64,000 nt of DNA from Sulfuritalea hydrogenivorans sk43H (GCF_000828635.1 NZ_AP012547.1:1674001-1738000); one strand, 5' to 3'. Positions 17,687 to 25,515 are shown, counted from the stretch's first letter. Notes: generated by a model from the letters alone, not told the origin. Numbers and translations: made by a program.

Positions 17687-18106
17687 GTGACTACCGCCCA
17701 TTTCGAATGCGACAAGCTGATCCGCTTCCATCATTGCGATCCGGCGGGCATCGTCTTCTATCCCCAGTATTTCGTGCTGTTCAACGAGCTTGTCGAGGAC
17801 TGGTTCAATCAGGGACTGGGCATCGACTTCGCGCGCTTCCATGTCGAAAAGGGCCTCGGCGTGCCGATGGGCAGCATTCAATGCCGGTTTCTGTCGCCGA
17901 GCAAGGTGGGCGAGACCTTGCGCCTGTCGCTGTCGATCAGGCGCATCGGCAAGAGTTCGCTGGAACTCCACGTCCAGGGCGCTTCCGGCGGCGTGGCGCG
18001 GGTGGAGGCAACGCTGACCGTTGTCCTCGCCTCGCTGAGAACCTGGGGCTCGGTGCCGATCGAGGGCGAACTGCGGGAAAAGCTGGAACGCTATCTGGAA
18101 GACTGA
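17687..18106 (+). CDS. Acyl-CoA thioesterase, 4-hydroxybenzoyl-CoA thioesterase (4HBT) family
   Basis: 139-residue hot-dog fold protein. HHCDPAGIVFYPQYF (about residues 15-29) holds the conserved catalytic Asp of the 4-hydroxybenzoyl-CoA thioesterase family. The GTG at 17687 is selected because CAGGAGA lies 10 bases upstream and it begins the hot-dog domain. In anaerobic aromatic degraders such enzymes can release CoA from dead-end aroyl-CoA and so protect the CoA pool. Substrate not proven. A bidirectional terminator follows at 18166. Confidence 0.82.
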   Translation: MTTAHFECDKLIRFHHCDPAGIVFYPQYFVLFNELVEDWFNQGLGIDFARFHVEKGLGVPMGSIQCRFLSPSKVGETLRLSLSIRRIGKSSLELHVQGASGGVARVEATLTVVLASLRTWGSVPIEGELREKLERYLED

Positions 18107-18123
18107 AACGGTCGGACAGGCAA

Positions 18124-18147
18124 GAGTCGGCGCTGGCGACACGGCGA
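18124..18147 (+). repeat. Dispersed G-rich repeat, copy 1
   Basis: GAGTCGGCGCTGGCGACACG then GCGA, a copy of the short repeat also found at 24274, 25372, 29998, 33539, 37724 (inverted) and 44666. This copy is intergenic, 18 bp after the thioesterase stop. Confidence 0.65.
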
Positions 18148-18165
18148 CGCGGCGACATGGCGAAT

Positions 18166-18191
18166 AAAAACGGGGACCGCAGTCCCCGTTT
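18166..18191. terminator. Bidirectional Rho-independent terminator
   Basis: AAAAACGGGGAC / GTCCCCGTTT with a CGCA loop. T-rich on both strands, it sits between the convergent thioesterase and dodecin genes and can end both transcripts. Confidence 0.85.
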
Positions 18192-18214
18192 GCACGACTC
18201 GATCCGGAGTAGCG

Positions 18215-18442
18215 TCAGTCTTCGTACTTGAACGACATGGAAACGCGGGCACGATAGGCCGCTACCTTGCCGTTCTCGATTTTCATGTCGAGTTTGGTGA
18301 CTTCGGCGACGCGCAGGTCGCGCAGGGTCTTGGCGGCCGCTGCAACGGCCGAGCTTGCGGCATCCTCCCAGGAAACAGTGCTGGAACCCACCACTTCGAC
18401 GATCTTGTAGACGGGATTGTCGTTCTTCGATTTCTTGGCCAT
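18215..18442 (-). CDS. Dodecin family flavin-binding protein
   Basis: 75-residue small protein with the dodecin pattern: PVYKIVEVVGSSTVSWEDAA near the N terminus, central VTKLDMKIENGKVAAYRARV and terminal SMSFKYED. Dodecins form hollow dodecamers that store riboflavin or FMN. The ATG at 18442 (MAKKS) follows GGAGGTGACC; an in-frame ATG two codons earlier is less well placed. A flavin store beside flavin-dependent aromatic genes is plausible, but no functional link is shown. Confidence 0.9.
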   Translation of the reverse strand: MAKKSKNDNPVYKIVEVVGSSTVSWEDAASSAVAAAAKTLRDLRVAEVTKLDMKIENGKVAAYRARVSMSFKYED

Positions 18443-18547
18443 GGTCACCTCCGATGGAATATGGTTTTGGCTGAATTCATGCGATCAGCGAGTCCATCAT
18501 AGTCCAATCAACCGCGACAGCGGTAAACCCGGGCCATCGCGTGGCGA

Positions 18548-20872
18548 TCAGCCGCCGGCGATGATCGGCACCAGCTGTATCCGGTCGCCGCTGTGCAGTG
18601 CCTTCGTCATCTCGCCCGACAACAGCATTTCGCCATTGACCGTGATGTTCCAGCTCGGATCGTCCAGTGCGGAGACGGCTTCGGGCAGGTGCCGCCGCAG
18701 CGCGCGGCGAAACTCGGTGACGTTGGCCACCGGCGTGTCGATGACGATGGATTTCTCCGGGGCGCCGGGCAGCGGCTTGGGCAATTCGACGCGCAGCGCA
18801 AAGCCCGTCGCGGCCAGCGCCAGCTTCTGGTGCCAGTCGGCGCGCGGCACGCCTTCGCTGTTGAGGCCGGTCAGTTCGTAGAAGCGCGCCTTCATTGCCT
18901 CGAACTGGGTGCGGTCGATCTTTTCGCCCTTGAACGGGCCGGTGTCGATGGATTCCTCGAACCAGCGGCGGGGCAGGGTGTCGTCCTTCGCGCGCAGGCC
19001 GAGGCGGAAGTTCAGCAGGTGTTCGAGGCCGGTGATGTTGCGACCGATCTCGTCGAGTTGCTCGGCGCTCACCGGCTGCCCGGTCAGCGTGCTCAGCTGT
19101 ACGGCGAAATCGCCGCAGTCGGGCAGGGTCGGCGAGTTGAACAGCTTGGTGTTGAAGCGGCACATGCCGATCGAATCGCCGACGGCAAAGGTGTTCTCGC
19201 AGCGGCGCACCGCCACTTCCTTGCCCTCGTAGCTGTTCGGCTGCGGCGCCACGGTGCCGCCGTAGAGCTGGGTCTTGAAGGCGGCGTCGTCGTTGATGCG
19301 GGCGTTGATTTCCAGCGTGACGCGATTGCGCAGGTGGTCCATGCCGCGCGTGGCGACCGAGAGGCCGAGGGCGAAGGCCTTGAGGATGCGCGAGTCGTGC
19401 GGGTCGGACTGGAACAGGCCCTTCACCGCCATGCGGTAATCGAGCGCTTCCTTCGGGTACTTGCCCTTGTCGACGGCGCGCGCCGAATCGGCAATGGTGT
19501 CGCCGAAGCCCTCGCGTTTGGCGGTCATGAACAGCAGCTTTTCGACCACCTCGTAGTTGCCCCACGACAGGTCGATGCCGCCGGTATGGCTGGCGTCGAT
19601 GATGCCGCGCTGCCACAGCTCCATGGCCCAGGAAATCGCGCTGCCGGTCGAGGCGGAATCGAGGCCGAGGTCGTTGAGGATGTTGTTGAGGCGCAGCACC
19701 TGCTCTGGTTCGCGGATGCCGATCATCGGGCCGAACTTGCCCACCGTGACGTACTCGGGGCCGTCGCCCTTGTCGTATTTGTCGAACTTTCCGTCGCCCT
19801 TGATGCCCTGGTAGGTGCGTTGCTTGCCGTGCTCGATATCGGCCTGCGCCTTGTCGTAACTGGCATTGCCCTTGAGTCCCTTGAGCGCCGCCGAGCCCCA
19901 GCCGCCCTTGCCCTCGGGCGTCATGTCATTCTGGTTGCGGCAATGCACCGGGCATTTGTAGCAGCCGTCCATGCCGGGGCGATACGGATCGAAATTGTCG
20001 GCATCGAGCGATTCGTGCCAGGCCGTGGTCTGGTTGTTCAGCGTGCCCAGCGCGCCCAGCACGCGCGAGGGCTTGTAGAGGAAGGGCGTGCCCACCTGCT
20101 TCAGCGCGTTCTTGATCACCGAGGTCGAGGTGATCTTCTTGCCGATCACCTTGTTGTGTTCCTTGAGTTCCTTCTGCAGCGGCGGATCGCCGGGCTTGCC
20201 GTGGATCATGATGCCCTTGAGGCGCAGCGAACCCATCTTGGCGCCGCCGCCGCCGCGCGCCCAGATCGACTTGATGCCGCCCATGATGCCGCTGCACAGC
20301 GCGAGATTTTCGCCGGCCGTGGTGATGCGGGCCAGCGCCATGTCCTTGCGCTCGGTGACATTGAAGTCGCGTTCGACGGCGGCGGCGGTGTCGAGGTTGT
20401 CCAGTCCGACATAGGGCGTCGCGTCGAGAAATTCGATGGCTTCGCGCGAGATTTTCAGCAGCGTCCATTGCGGCGCCAGGCCGTAGAGCACGATGTGGTC
20501 GTAGCCGAGGCGCTTGGTGAAAGCCGGAAAATAATCCCCGGCGCTGGCGTCGAGAAAGGCATAACTGTCGGGCGAGCGGCTGGTGAAGTTGCCGCGCGTG
20601 GCCGAGGGCATGTCGCCGGTCAGCGTGCCGGCGCCGAAGATCAGCGGAATCTCAGGATCGAGCGCGTCCTTTTCCTCGTCCAGCAGGTTATAGAGCAGCA
20701 CCATGTTGGCGCCGCGGCCGCCGAGGAAGCTGCGCATGACGTCGGCGGGAAGGTACTTGCCGCGGGTTTCACGGCGTTCGAGATCGACGAACAGCACCGC
20801 GCCCTGGGTAGGGTACTGCGGCGCATCGTGCATGCGCGCGCACAAGAGATCGACTTTGTTTCTGACGCTCAT
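18548..20872 (-). CDS. Tungsten aldehyde:ferredoxin oxidoreductase with C-terminal MoaD/ThiS-like domain
   Basis: 774-residue AOR-family enzyme; these tungstopterin proteins oxidise aldehydes to acids with ferredoxin. The N-terminal AOR domain has FLGGRGANM and ATRGNFTSRSP. [4Fe-4S] ligands are CYKCPVHC (about 307-314) plus a distal Cys in DSIGMCRFN. After about residue 675 a region unlike AOR begins (EKSIVIDTPVANVTEFRRAL), running to a QLVPIIAGG C terminus: a ubiquitin-like MoaD/ThiS fold ending in the diglycine used for sulfur transfer. The ATG at 20872 has GGAGG 8 bases upstream. It is the last gene of the ubiX-ligase-marR-AOR group and probably oxidises an aromatic aldehyde. Confidence 0.87.
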   Translation of the reverse strand: MSVRNKVDLLCARMHDAPQYPTQGAVLFVDLERRETRGKYLPADVMRSFLGGRGANMVLLYNLLDEEKDALDPEIPLIFGAGTLTGDMPSATRGNFTSRSPDSYAFLDASAGDYFPAFTKRLGYDHIVLYGLAPQWTLLKISREAIEFLDATPYVGLDNLDTAAAVERDFNVTERKDMALARITTAGENLALCSGIMGGIKSIWARGGGGAKMGSLRLKGIMIHGKPGDPPLQKELKEHNKVIGKKITSTSVIKNALKQVGTPFLYKPSRVLGALGTLNNQTTAWHESLDADNFDPYRPGMDGCYKCPVHCRNQNDMTPEGKGGWGSAALKGLKGNASYDKAQADIEHGKQRTYQGIKGDGKFDKYDKGDGPEYVTVGKFGPMIGIREPEQVLRLNNILNDLGLDSASTGSAISWAMELWQRGIIDASHTGGIDLSWGNYEVVEKLLFMTAKREGFGDTIADSARAVDKGKYPKEALDYRMAVKGLFQSDPHDSRILKAFALGLSVATRGMDHLRNRVTLEINARINDDAAFKTQLYGGTVAPQPNSYEGKEVAVRRCENTFAVGDSIGMCRFNTKLFNSPTLPDCGDFAVQLSTLTGQPVSAEQLDEIGRNITGLEHLLNFRLGLRAKDDTLPRRWFEESIDTGPFKGEKIDRTQFEAMKARFYELTGLNSEGVPRADWHQKLALAATGFALRVELPKPLPGAPEKSIVIDTPVANVTEFRRALRRHLPEAVSALDDPSWNITVNGEMLLSGEMTKALHSGDRIQLVPIIAGG

Positions 20873-20910
20873 CACCCGGCCTCCATCAAGTCGCTTCGAC
20901 AATGGTTATT

Positions 20911-20932
20911 AATATACTACACCAATTGTTGG
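20911..20932. promoter_or_regulatory. Candidate MarR operator before the AOR gene
   Basis: CCAATTGTTGG (20922-20932, plus strand) is an interrupted CCAA/TTGG palindrome adjacent to an AT-rich stretch (AATATACTAC) that can serve as -10 for the minus-strand AOR gene 40-50 bp away. A related CCAATTGTGTTGG lies upstream of the aryl-CoA ligase gene at 22948. Confidence 0.45.
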
Positions 20933-20985
20933 ATGTCCATCAATAACGACGGCAAAGCGGCCTGTCGGCACCTGCCGATGCGATT

Positions 20986-21483
20986 TCAGCGGTGTTCGGG
21001 GAAAACCTTTTGCAACAGCTTGAACAGCGACTGGCGCTCGGCTTCGCTGAAATTTCCCAGCAGGCGCTTTTCGTGCTGGGTGACCTGGCGTTTCAGCTTG
21101 CGCAGCAGGGCGGTGCCTTCGGTGGTCAGGCGCAGGGCATTCGAGCGCCGGTCGTGCAGGGCGGCACGCCGGTCCACCAGGCCGCGCCGTTCCAAGTTGT
21201 CGATGACCGTGACCACGGTCGAGCGGTCGAGGTGCGTGGCGCGGGCGAGGTCGCTCTGCTTCAGGTCGGGGTTGGCTTCGATGATCACCAGCACGCCGAA
21301 CAGGCCGGGCGTGACGTCGAGTTCGCCCGGCCCCTGGGCAAAATCGCGGAACAGGGCAATTTGCGCCATGCGCAACTGGTAGCCGACGAGTTCCGGCAGC
21401 AGGCCGTAGTTGATCTCGGATCTGGTTTTTGCCTTGGACGTGGGGGCCTGGGTAGGGGGCATGGATTCGTCAGCTTGCGTCAA
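20986..21483 (-). CDS. MarR-family transcriptional regulator
   Basis: 165-residue winged-helix repressor: helix-turn-helix LKQSDLARATHLDRSTVVTVIDNLERRGLV (about 77-106) and wing DRRSNALRLTTEGTALL. It is transcribed with the ligase and AOR genes and lies between them, so it probably senses their aromatic substrate or CoA ester. The N-terminal tail (about 25 residues) is rich in Pro, Thr and Ser and low in complexity. Confidence 0.9.
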   Translation of the reverse strand: MTQADESMPPTQAPTSKAKTRSEINYGLLPELVGYQLRMAQIALFRDFAQGPGELDVTPGLFGVLVIIEANPDLKQSDLARATHLDRSTVVTVIDNLERRGLVDRRAALHDRRSNALRLTTEGTALLRKLKRQVTQHEKRLLGNFSEAERQSLFKLLQKVFPEHR

Positions 21484-21531
21484 TGGATGGATGGGAGCGT
21501 TGACGCGAGTTTATCAGGTCGCTTGTGCCCT

Positions 21532-22830
21532 TCATTCATCGAGTTTCACATGGAAGCGCTTGGCTTTCATGTCGAAGCGCGGCAGTGAGTTTCGCGTTAC
21601 GTGATGCACGCGCGGGCGGAAGGCCAGCATGCAGTCGAGCTTGATCGCGATCTCGTGAATCACCGCGGGATCGGCGCCTTCGCACAGCTCGACCTCGATG
21701 TCCATTTCGTCCATCTGCCGGACCTTGTTCACAGTAATGCGGAATTCATCCACCTCGGAAAATTTGCGGAGGATGTTTTCCACGGCGGCCGGAAAGACAT
21801 TGACGCCGCGCACCGTCACCATGTCGTCGGCGCGCCCGAGGATGCCGCCTTCGAAGCGCAGGAAGGTGCGCCCGCAGTCGCAGCGGTCGTGGTTAACCCG
21901 CACCAGGTCGCCGGTGCGGTAGCGGATCACCGGAAAGCCCCAACGGCCGAGGTTGGTGATCACCAGTTCGCCGCGTTCGCCCGGGGCGACGGCCTCGCCG
22001 GTCAGCGGGTTCAGCACTTCGGCGATGTACTCGCTTTCGATCAGGTGCGTGCCGCCGGGTTGCACGCGGCATTCGAAGGAATGGGCGCCGACTTCCGAGG
22101 CGCCGGCGTGGTCGAAGCAGTGGGCCGTCCACGCGGATTCGATGCGGTTCTTGGTCGCCGGCACGTTGGCGCCGGGTTCGCCGGCGTGCACCGTGGCCTT
22201 CATCGGGATCGATGCAATGTCGAAGCCGATGTCGCGGGCGATTTCCGTCAGGCGCAAGGCGTAGGTCGGCGTGCAGCACAATACGGTGGCGCCGGCATCG
22301 CGCATCAGTTCGAGGCGCTGCTGCGAATCGCGGCCGCCGCCGGGAATCATCAGCGCGCCGATCTTGCGCGCGCCTTCCACCGCCGCCCAGAAGCCGATGA
22401 AGGGGCCGAAGGCGAAGGCCATGAACAGCCGGTCCGAGGATGTGATGCCGGCGCCGGCCAGCACATGCGCCCAGCAGCGTCCCCACCAGTCCCATGACTC
22501 ATGGGTGTCCATTACCTTCAAGGGCGCCCCCGTGGTGCCCGACGTCTGGTGCATGCGGACATAGGCTTCCTGCGGGTAGGTCAGGTTGGTGCCGAAGGGG
22601 CCGTGGGCGGCCTGGTCGTCCACCAGTTCGTTCTTTTTGGTCAGGGGCAGCCGGCGCAGGTCATCCAGCGACTTGATGTCGGCCGGCTGCACGCCCGCCG
22701 CCTGCCATTTGGCGGTGTAAAAGCGATTCCTGTTCCACAGCTCCGCCATCATTGCCTGCAGCTTCTTCAACTGCAAGTCGGCCAGTTGCTCGCGCGGCAG
22801 GGTTTCGGTTGCTTCGTCGAAATAGGTCAT
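21532..22830 (-). CDS. Phenylacetate-CoA ligase (PaaK) family aryl-CoA ligase
   Basis: 432-residue AMP-forming ligase of the PaaK family. P-loop HQTSGTTGAPLKV (about 94-106), DHAGASEVG (about 240), YRTGDLV (about 302) and the C-terminal sub-domain starting GRADDMVTVRGVNVFP (about 330) are all present. It activates an aryl or arylacetic acid with CoA. Neighbours (UbiX, MarR, AOR) suggest an aldehyde-to-acid-to-CoA-ester route for a second aromatic substrate; which one is not shown. It is 48 bp upstream of marR. Confidence 0.87.
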   Translation of the reverse strand: MTYFDEATETLPREQLADLQLKKLQAMMAELWNRNRFYTAKWQAAGVQPADIKSLDDLRRLPLTKKNELVDDQAAHGPFGTNLTYPQEAYVRMHQTSGTTGAPLKVMDTHESWDWWGRCWAHVLAGAGITSSDRLFMAFAFGPFIGFWAAVEGARKIGALMIPGGGRDSQQRLELMRDAGATVLCCTPTYALRLTEIARDIGFDIASIPMKATVHAGEPGANVPATKNRIESAWTAHCFDHAGASEVGAHSFECRVQPGGTHLIESEYIAEVLNPLTGEAVAPGERGELVITNLGRWGFPVIRYRTGDLVRVNHDRCDCGRTFLRFEGGILGRADDMVTVRGVNVFPAAVENILRKFSEVDEFRITVNKVRQMDEMDIEVELCEGADPAVIHEIAIKLDCMLAFRPRVHHVTRNSLPRFDMKAKRFHVKLDE

Positions 22831-22881
22831 TGGGTGTTCACCGTGGATTGGCGGAAAGACTTCGAGAAGGCTGATGCGGTG

Positions 22882-22922
22882 GGGTTATCGGATGTTGCCG
22901 CCGGGCGGCAATCCGATAACCC
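22882..22922. repeat. 41-bp near-perfect palindrome between ubiX and the ligase gene
   Basis: GGGTTATCGGAT (22882-22893) pairs exactly with ATCCGATAACCC (22911-22922), and the interior TTGCCGCC / GGCGGCA extends the stem, with one extra G. It lies in the leader of the minus-strand ligase gene and has no T-run. Confidence 0.75.
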
Positions 22923-22930
22923 TGATGGAG

Positions 22931-22960
22931 TATATACAATTGATCGCCAATTGTGTTGGA
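22931..22960. promoter_or_regulatory. Candidate MarR operator before the aryl-CoA ligase gene
   Basis: ACAATTG (22936-22942) and CAATTGT (22948-22954) form a perfect 7-bp inverted repeat with a 5-bp spacer, followed by GTTGG. On the minus strand it abuts TATATACT, a -10-like sequence. Similar to the site at 20922. Confidence 0.5.
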
Positions 22961-23043
22961 ACTCCAATCATTCCGAGTCCATCGATCATCGCTGTTTTCT
23001 GGTGCGCTGCACCAGCACGGGTTTGCGTGTCCCGTGTCGCGGC

Positions 23044-23655
23044 TTACCGGTTGCCGTCGCCGCCTGGCTGCGGCCTGGCGCGCTGGCGCTCCTCGGTGCC
23101 GGTCCAGCGCTTGAACAGATCGGGGCCGATGTCGAGGTTGAACTGGTCGAGCGCCTTGCCGACCGACTGGTTGATGATGTCGTCCAGGGTCTGCGGCCGG
23201 TGATAGAAAGCCGGCATCGGCGGCACCATCACGGCACCGATTTCGACCGCCTGCGCCATCAACCGCAGGTGGCCGAGGTGCAGCGGGGTCTCGCGCAGCA
23301 TCAGCACCAGCCGGCGCCGTTCTTTCAGGGTTACGTCGGCGGCGCGGATCAGCAGGTTGGTGGTGAAGGAATTCGCCACCGCGGAGAGCGTCTTGATCGA
23401 GCAGGGCGCGATCACCATGCCGTCGTGCCTGAACGAGCCGGAAGCGATGCTGGCGCCGATGTCGTTGATGTCGTGCACCTGGCTGGCCAGGCCCCTGACC
23501 GCATCGATCGTGTAGTCCGTTTCGTGGACAATCGTGCGCTTGGCGGAATCCGACATCACCAGATGCGTTTCCACCCCGGCCTGCTTCAGCACTTCGAGCA
23601 TCCGCAGCCCGTAGATCGCGCCGCTTGCCCCCGAGATTCCGACCACCAGTTTCAT
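23044..23655 (-). CDS. ubiX: UbiX family flavin prenyltransferase
   Basis: 203-residue protein that makes prenylated FMN for UbiD-type decarboxylases. Family motifs: VVGISGASGAIYG at residues 4-16 (FMN phosphate loop), CSIKTLSAVANS (about 101-112) and a C-terminal VMVPPMPAFYH. It lies upstream of the ligase on the same strand. Either it serves ubiquinone synthesis, or it belongs with an unseen UbiD-like carboxylase for phenolic compounds; no ubiD is in the window. Confidence 0.9.
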   Translation of the reverse strand: MKLVVGISGASGAIYGLRMLEVLKQAGVETHLVMSDSAKRTIVHETDYTIDAVRGLASQVHDINDIGASIASGSFRHDGMVIAPCSIKTLSAVANSFTTNLLIRAADVTLKERRRLVLMLRETPLHLGHLRLMAQAVEIGAVMVPPMPAFYHRPQTLDDIINQSVGKALDQFNLDIGPDLFKRWTGTEERQRARPQPGGDGNR

Positions 23656-23792
23656 GCGCTCACCCTTGTTCCAGAAATATCGCTGTCAAAGCAAACGCCA
23701 TGGTACGCACATTCCGTTTGTCGGTGGCGTTTCATGGCAGGGCGACGGCCGCATAATGGCAGGCTTCGAGGGGCGCAACGGAAGGAAGCCCG

Positions 23793-24260
23793 ATGCAAGC
23801 GATACTGCCGCAGCCGGTGGCCGACTACCTCGCCGGCCACCATGTCATGACCCTCGCCACCCAGGGCGCCGAAGGGCCGTGGGCGGCGGCCGTGTTCTAT
23901 GCCGGCGACGGCTGCTCGCTCATATTTTTGTCGTCACCGACCAGCCGCCATTGCCTCAACCTGGCGCAGGACGCCCGCTGCGCCGCGACCATCCAGGAGG
24001 ACTACCGCGACTGGGCGCGGATCAAGGGCATCCAGCTCGAAGGGCGCGTCAGCGAACTGCAGGGCGACGAAGCCGTGCGCGCCCAGCAACTCTACGGCGA
24101 GAAGTTTCCCATAGTCGGCCAGCCGGAAAATGTTCCGCCGGCCATCGCCGCCGCCCTGGCCAAGGTGCGCTGGTTCCGGCTGGTTCCGGAACGCTTCCAT
24201 TTCATCGACAACAGCAAGGGCTTCGGCCACCGCGACGAAATTGCGCTGCCGCAGGGATGA
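23793..24260 (+). CDS. Pyridoxamine 5'-phosphate oxidase-like (split-barrel) protein
   Basis: 155-residue flavin-binding split-barrel fold protein of the PNPOx-like family, with HHVMTLATQGAEGPWAAAVFYA (about 11-32) and FLSSPTSRHCLNLAQDARCAATIQ (about 42-65). Proteins of this kind bind FMN, F420 or heme; the substrate cannot be told. It is a single gene in the plus direction with AACGGAAGG before the ATG. Confidence 0.72.
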   Translation: MQAILPQPVADYLAGHHVMTLATQGAEGPWAAAVFYAGDGCSLIFLSSPTSRHCLNLAQDARCAATIQEDYRDWARIKGIQLEGRVSELQGDEAVRAQQLYGEKFPIVGQPENVPPAIAAALAKVRWFRLVPERFHFIDNSKGFGHRDEIALPQG

Positions 24261-24273
24261 TTGCGCCGGGCGG

Positions 24274-24298
24274 GAGTCGGCGCCGGCGAGACGGCGAA
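24274..24298 (+). repeat. Dispersed G-rich repeat, copy 2
   Basis: GAGTCGGCGCCGGCGAGACG then GCGA. Intergenic, between convergent PNPOx-like and VOC genes. Confidence 0.6.
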
Positions 24299-24326
24299 TC
24301 AGTGAGCGCTGGGTCGGGCCATCGCG

Positions 24327-24725
24327 CTACACATGGGGAAAGCCCGGATTGTGCGCGACCTCCCACAGAAAACCGTCCAGGTCAGTGAAGTACCCGGAGT
24401 AGCCGCCCCAGTCCGTGGGGTGCCCCTGCTTCGTGACCTTGGCACCGAACGCGGCAACACGCTCAAGCAATGCATCCACCTCTGCCGGAGAACGGACATT
24501 GTGTGCAAGAGCAAAGCCGCGGAATCCGGAGCCCTCGGGCGCAAGACCGGCATCGGCGGCCAGACTTTCCCGGGACCAAAGCGCAAGCCATGTCTTCCCA
24601 AGCTCGAAAAACGTGACCGACGGAGGCGTTTCGATCCGGGGCAGGCCGAGACACTCCGCGTAGAACCGGGTAGCTCGTTCCAGATCGGAGACACCAAGCG
24701 TAATCAGGCTTACGCGTGGTTCCAT
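24327..24725 (-). CDS. VOC (glyoxalase/bleomycin-resistance) family protein
   Basis: 132 residues with paired beta-alpha-beta-beta-beta modules: LITLGVSDLERATRFYAECLGL at the N terminus and DWGGYSGYFTDLDGFLWEVAHNP at the C terminus, where D/H/E metal ligands are expected. Start chosen at ATG 24725 (MEPRV), which begins the domain; the frame is open further upstream without homology. The function could be a metal-dependent lyase, dioxygenase or resistance protein. Confidence 0.8.
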   Translation of the reverse strand: MEPRVSLITLGVSDLERATRFYAECLGLPRIETPPSVTFFELGKTWLALWSRESLAADAGLAPEGSGFRGFALAHNVRSPAEVDALLERVAAFGAKVTKQGHPTDWGGYSGYFTDLDGFLWEVAHNPGFPHV

Positions 24726-24795
24726 GGCGTACTCATCAAGATGTCCAACGTCCTCGGGAACGACGGGTTTTGCGTTACCGAGGAACCTGATTGCG

Positions 24796-25008
24796 CTAAA
24801 GGTCCTGCGGTGTGATGCCAGTGTGCTTAGCGATACGAGCAAGCATTCGGGGACCGATTTCCTCGCCATCGTGAAACGCGAAGACAACGTCGGGCCATCC
24901 TTCGCGCGACAGCGTGCGGTGGGATCCGGACTGCCGCTTGAGTTTCCACCCGATACCAAATAGCGCCGCCAGCAAACGCTTGGCCTTGACGGCCGGCCAG
25001 TGACTCAT
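24796..25008 (-). CDS. hicA: HicA-like mRNA interferase toxin
   Basis: 70-residue protein of the HicA/YcfA double-stranded-RNA-binding fold. It has the catalytic His in QSGSHRTLSR (about residues 26-35) and the GEEIGPRMLARIAKHTGIT tail. HicA cleaves mRNA and is neutralised by HicB. It overlaps the upstream hicB gene by 4 bp. Antitoxin-first order differs from the toxin-first order of E. coli hicAB but is known elsewhere. Confidence 0.85.
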   Translation of the reverse strand: MSHWPAVKAKRLLAALFGIGWKLKRQSGSHRTLSREGWPDVVFAFHDGEEIGPRMLARIAKHTGITPQDL

Positions 25009-25214
25009 GCAGCGAGAGGAAGGGAGATGCTGATCTCGACGGGGCGCGACTCGTTTTGCTCAAGGCGTTCAGCCATGGCACGGAGAGCAAGTACCTCTGC
25101 CTTTGCCATGGCGTCATCGGCAGTCTTGCCGTAGCACAGGACGCCGGGAAGCTGAGGAACCTCGGCGATCCAGCGACCATCAACCTCTTCCTCGCATTCG
25201 ATGCTGAAATTCAT
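25005..25214 (-). CDS. hicB: HicB-like antitoxin
   Basis: 69-residue protein with the partial RNase H-like HicB fold: ECEEEVDGRWIAEVPQLPGV (about 5-24) and CYGKTADDAMAKAEVLALRA. Short HicB forms like this lack a separate C-terminal DNA-binding domain, so autoregulation may need another factor. It forms a toxin-antitoxin pair with the overlapping hicA. Confidence 0.85.
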   Translation of the reverse strand: MNFSIECEEEVDGRWIAEVPQLPGVLCYGKTADDAMAKAEVLALRAMAERLEQNESRPVEISISLPLAA

Positions 25215-25515
25215 GATTGGTCTCCGGGACTGAACGAGCAGAATTGTAACGCGCCATGGCTTGTGACGCCGAACGAAGCTGTCGAAAACCTCTTTTCATG
25301 GATGCATTCTGCGGTGAACCAAATGGAATGGCAGTGTGGTCAAGCCTCTGGCCGCTCCCCGGTTTTCGACAAGAGTCGGCGCTGCCGGGACGGCGATTTA
25401 CGACCTATTTGATGCCCCGATAGCACTACGAAGAATTCGCGCGCGGCATGGCATCGCGGATCGTCAGGAAGTCATATGATGATGACCCCTATAGCTCCTG
25501 TTTTACGCGTCAGAA
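25215..25515. other. Gene-free stretch with one dispersed repeat
   Basis: About 300 bp between hicB and a membrane-protein gene. Apart from a copy of the G-rich repeat at 25372-25399, neither strand shows a convincing coding frame, RNA or terminator. It may hold the hicB promoter. Confidence 0.5.
25372..25399 (+). repeat. Dispersed G-rich repeat, copy 3
   Basis: AGAGTCGGCGCTGCCGGGAC then GGCGATTT. Intergenic upstream of hicB. Confidence 0.65.

Noticed and set aside
18593-21382. Long plus-strand open frame (929 codons) opposite the AOR and marR genes
   Set aside because: Antisense shadow of the oxidoreductase; no recognisable domain, whereas the minus strand has full AOR motifs.
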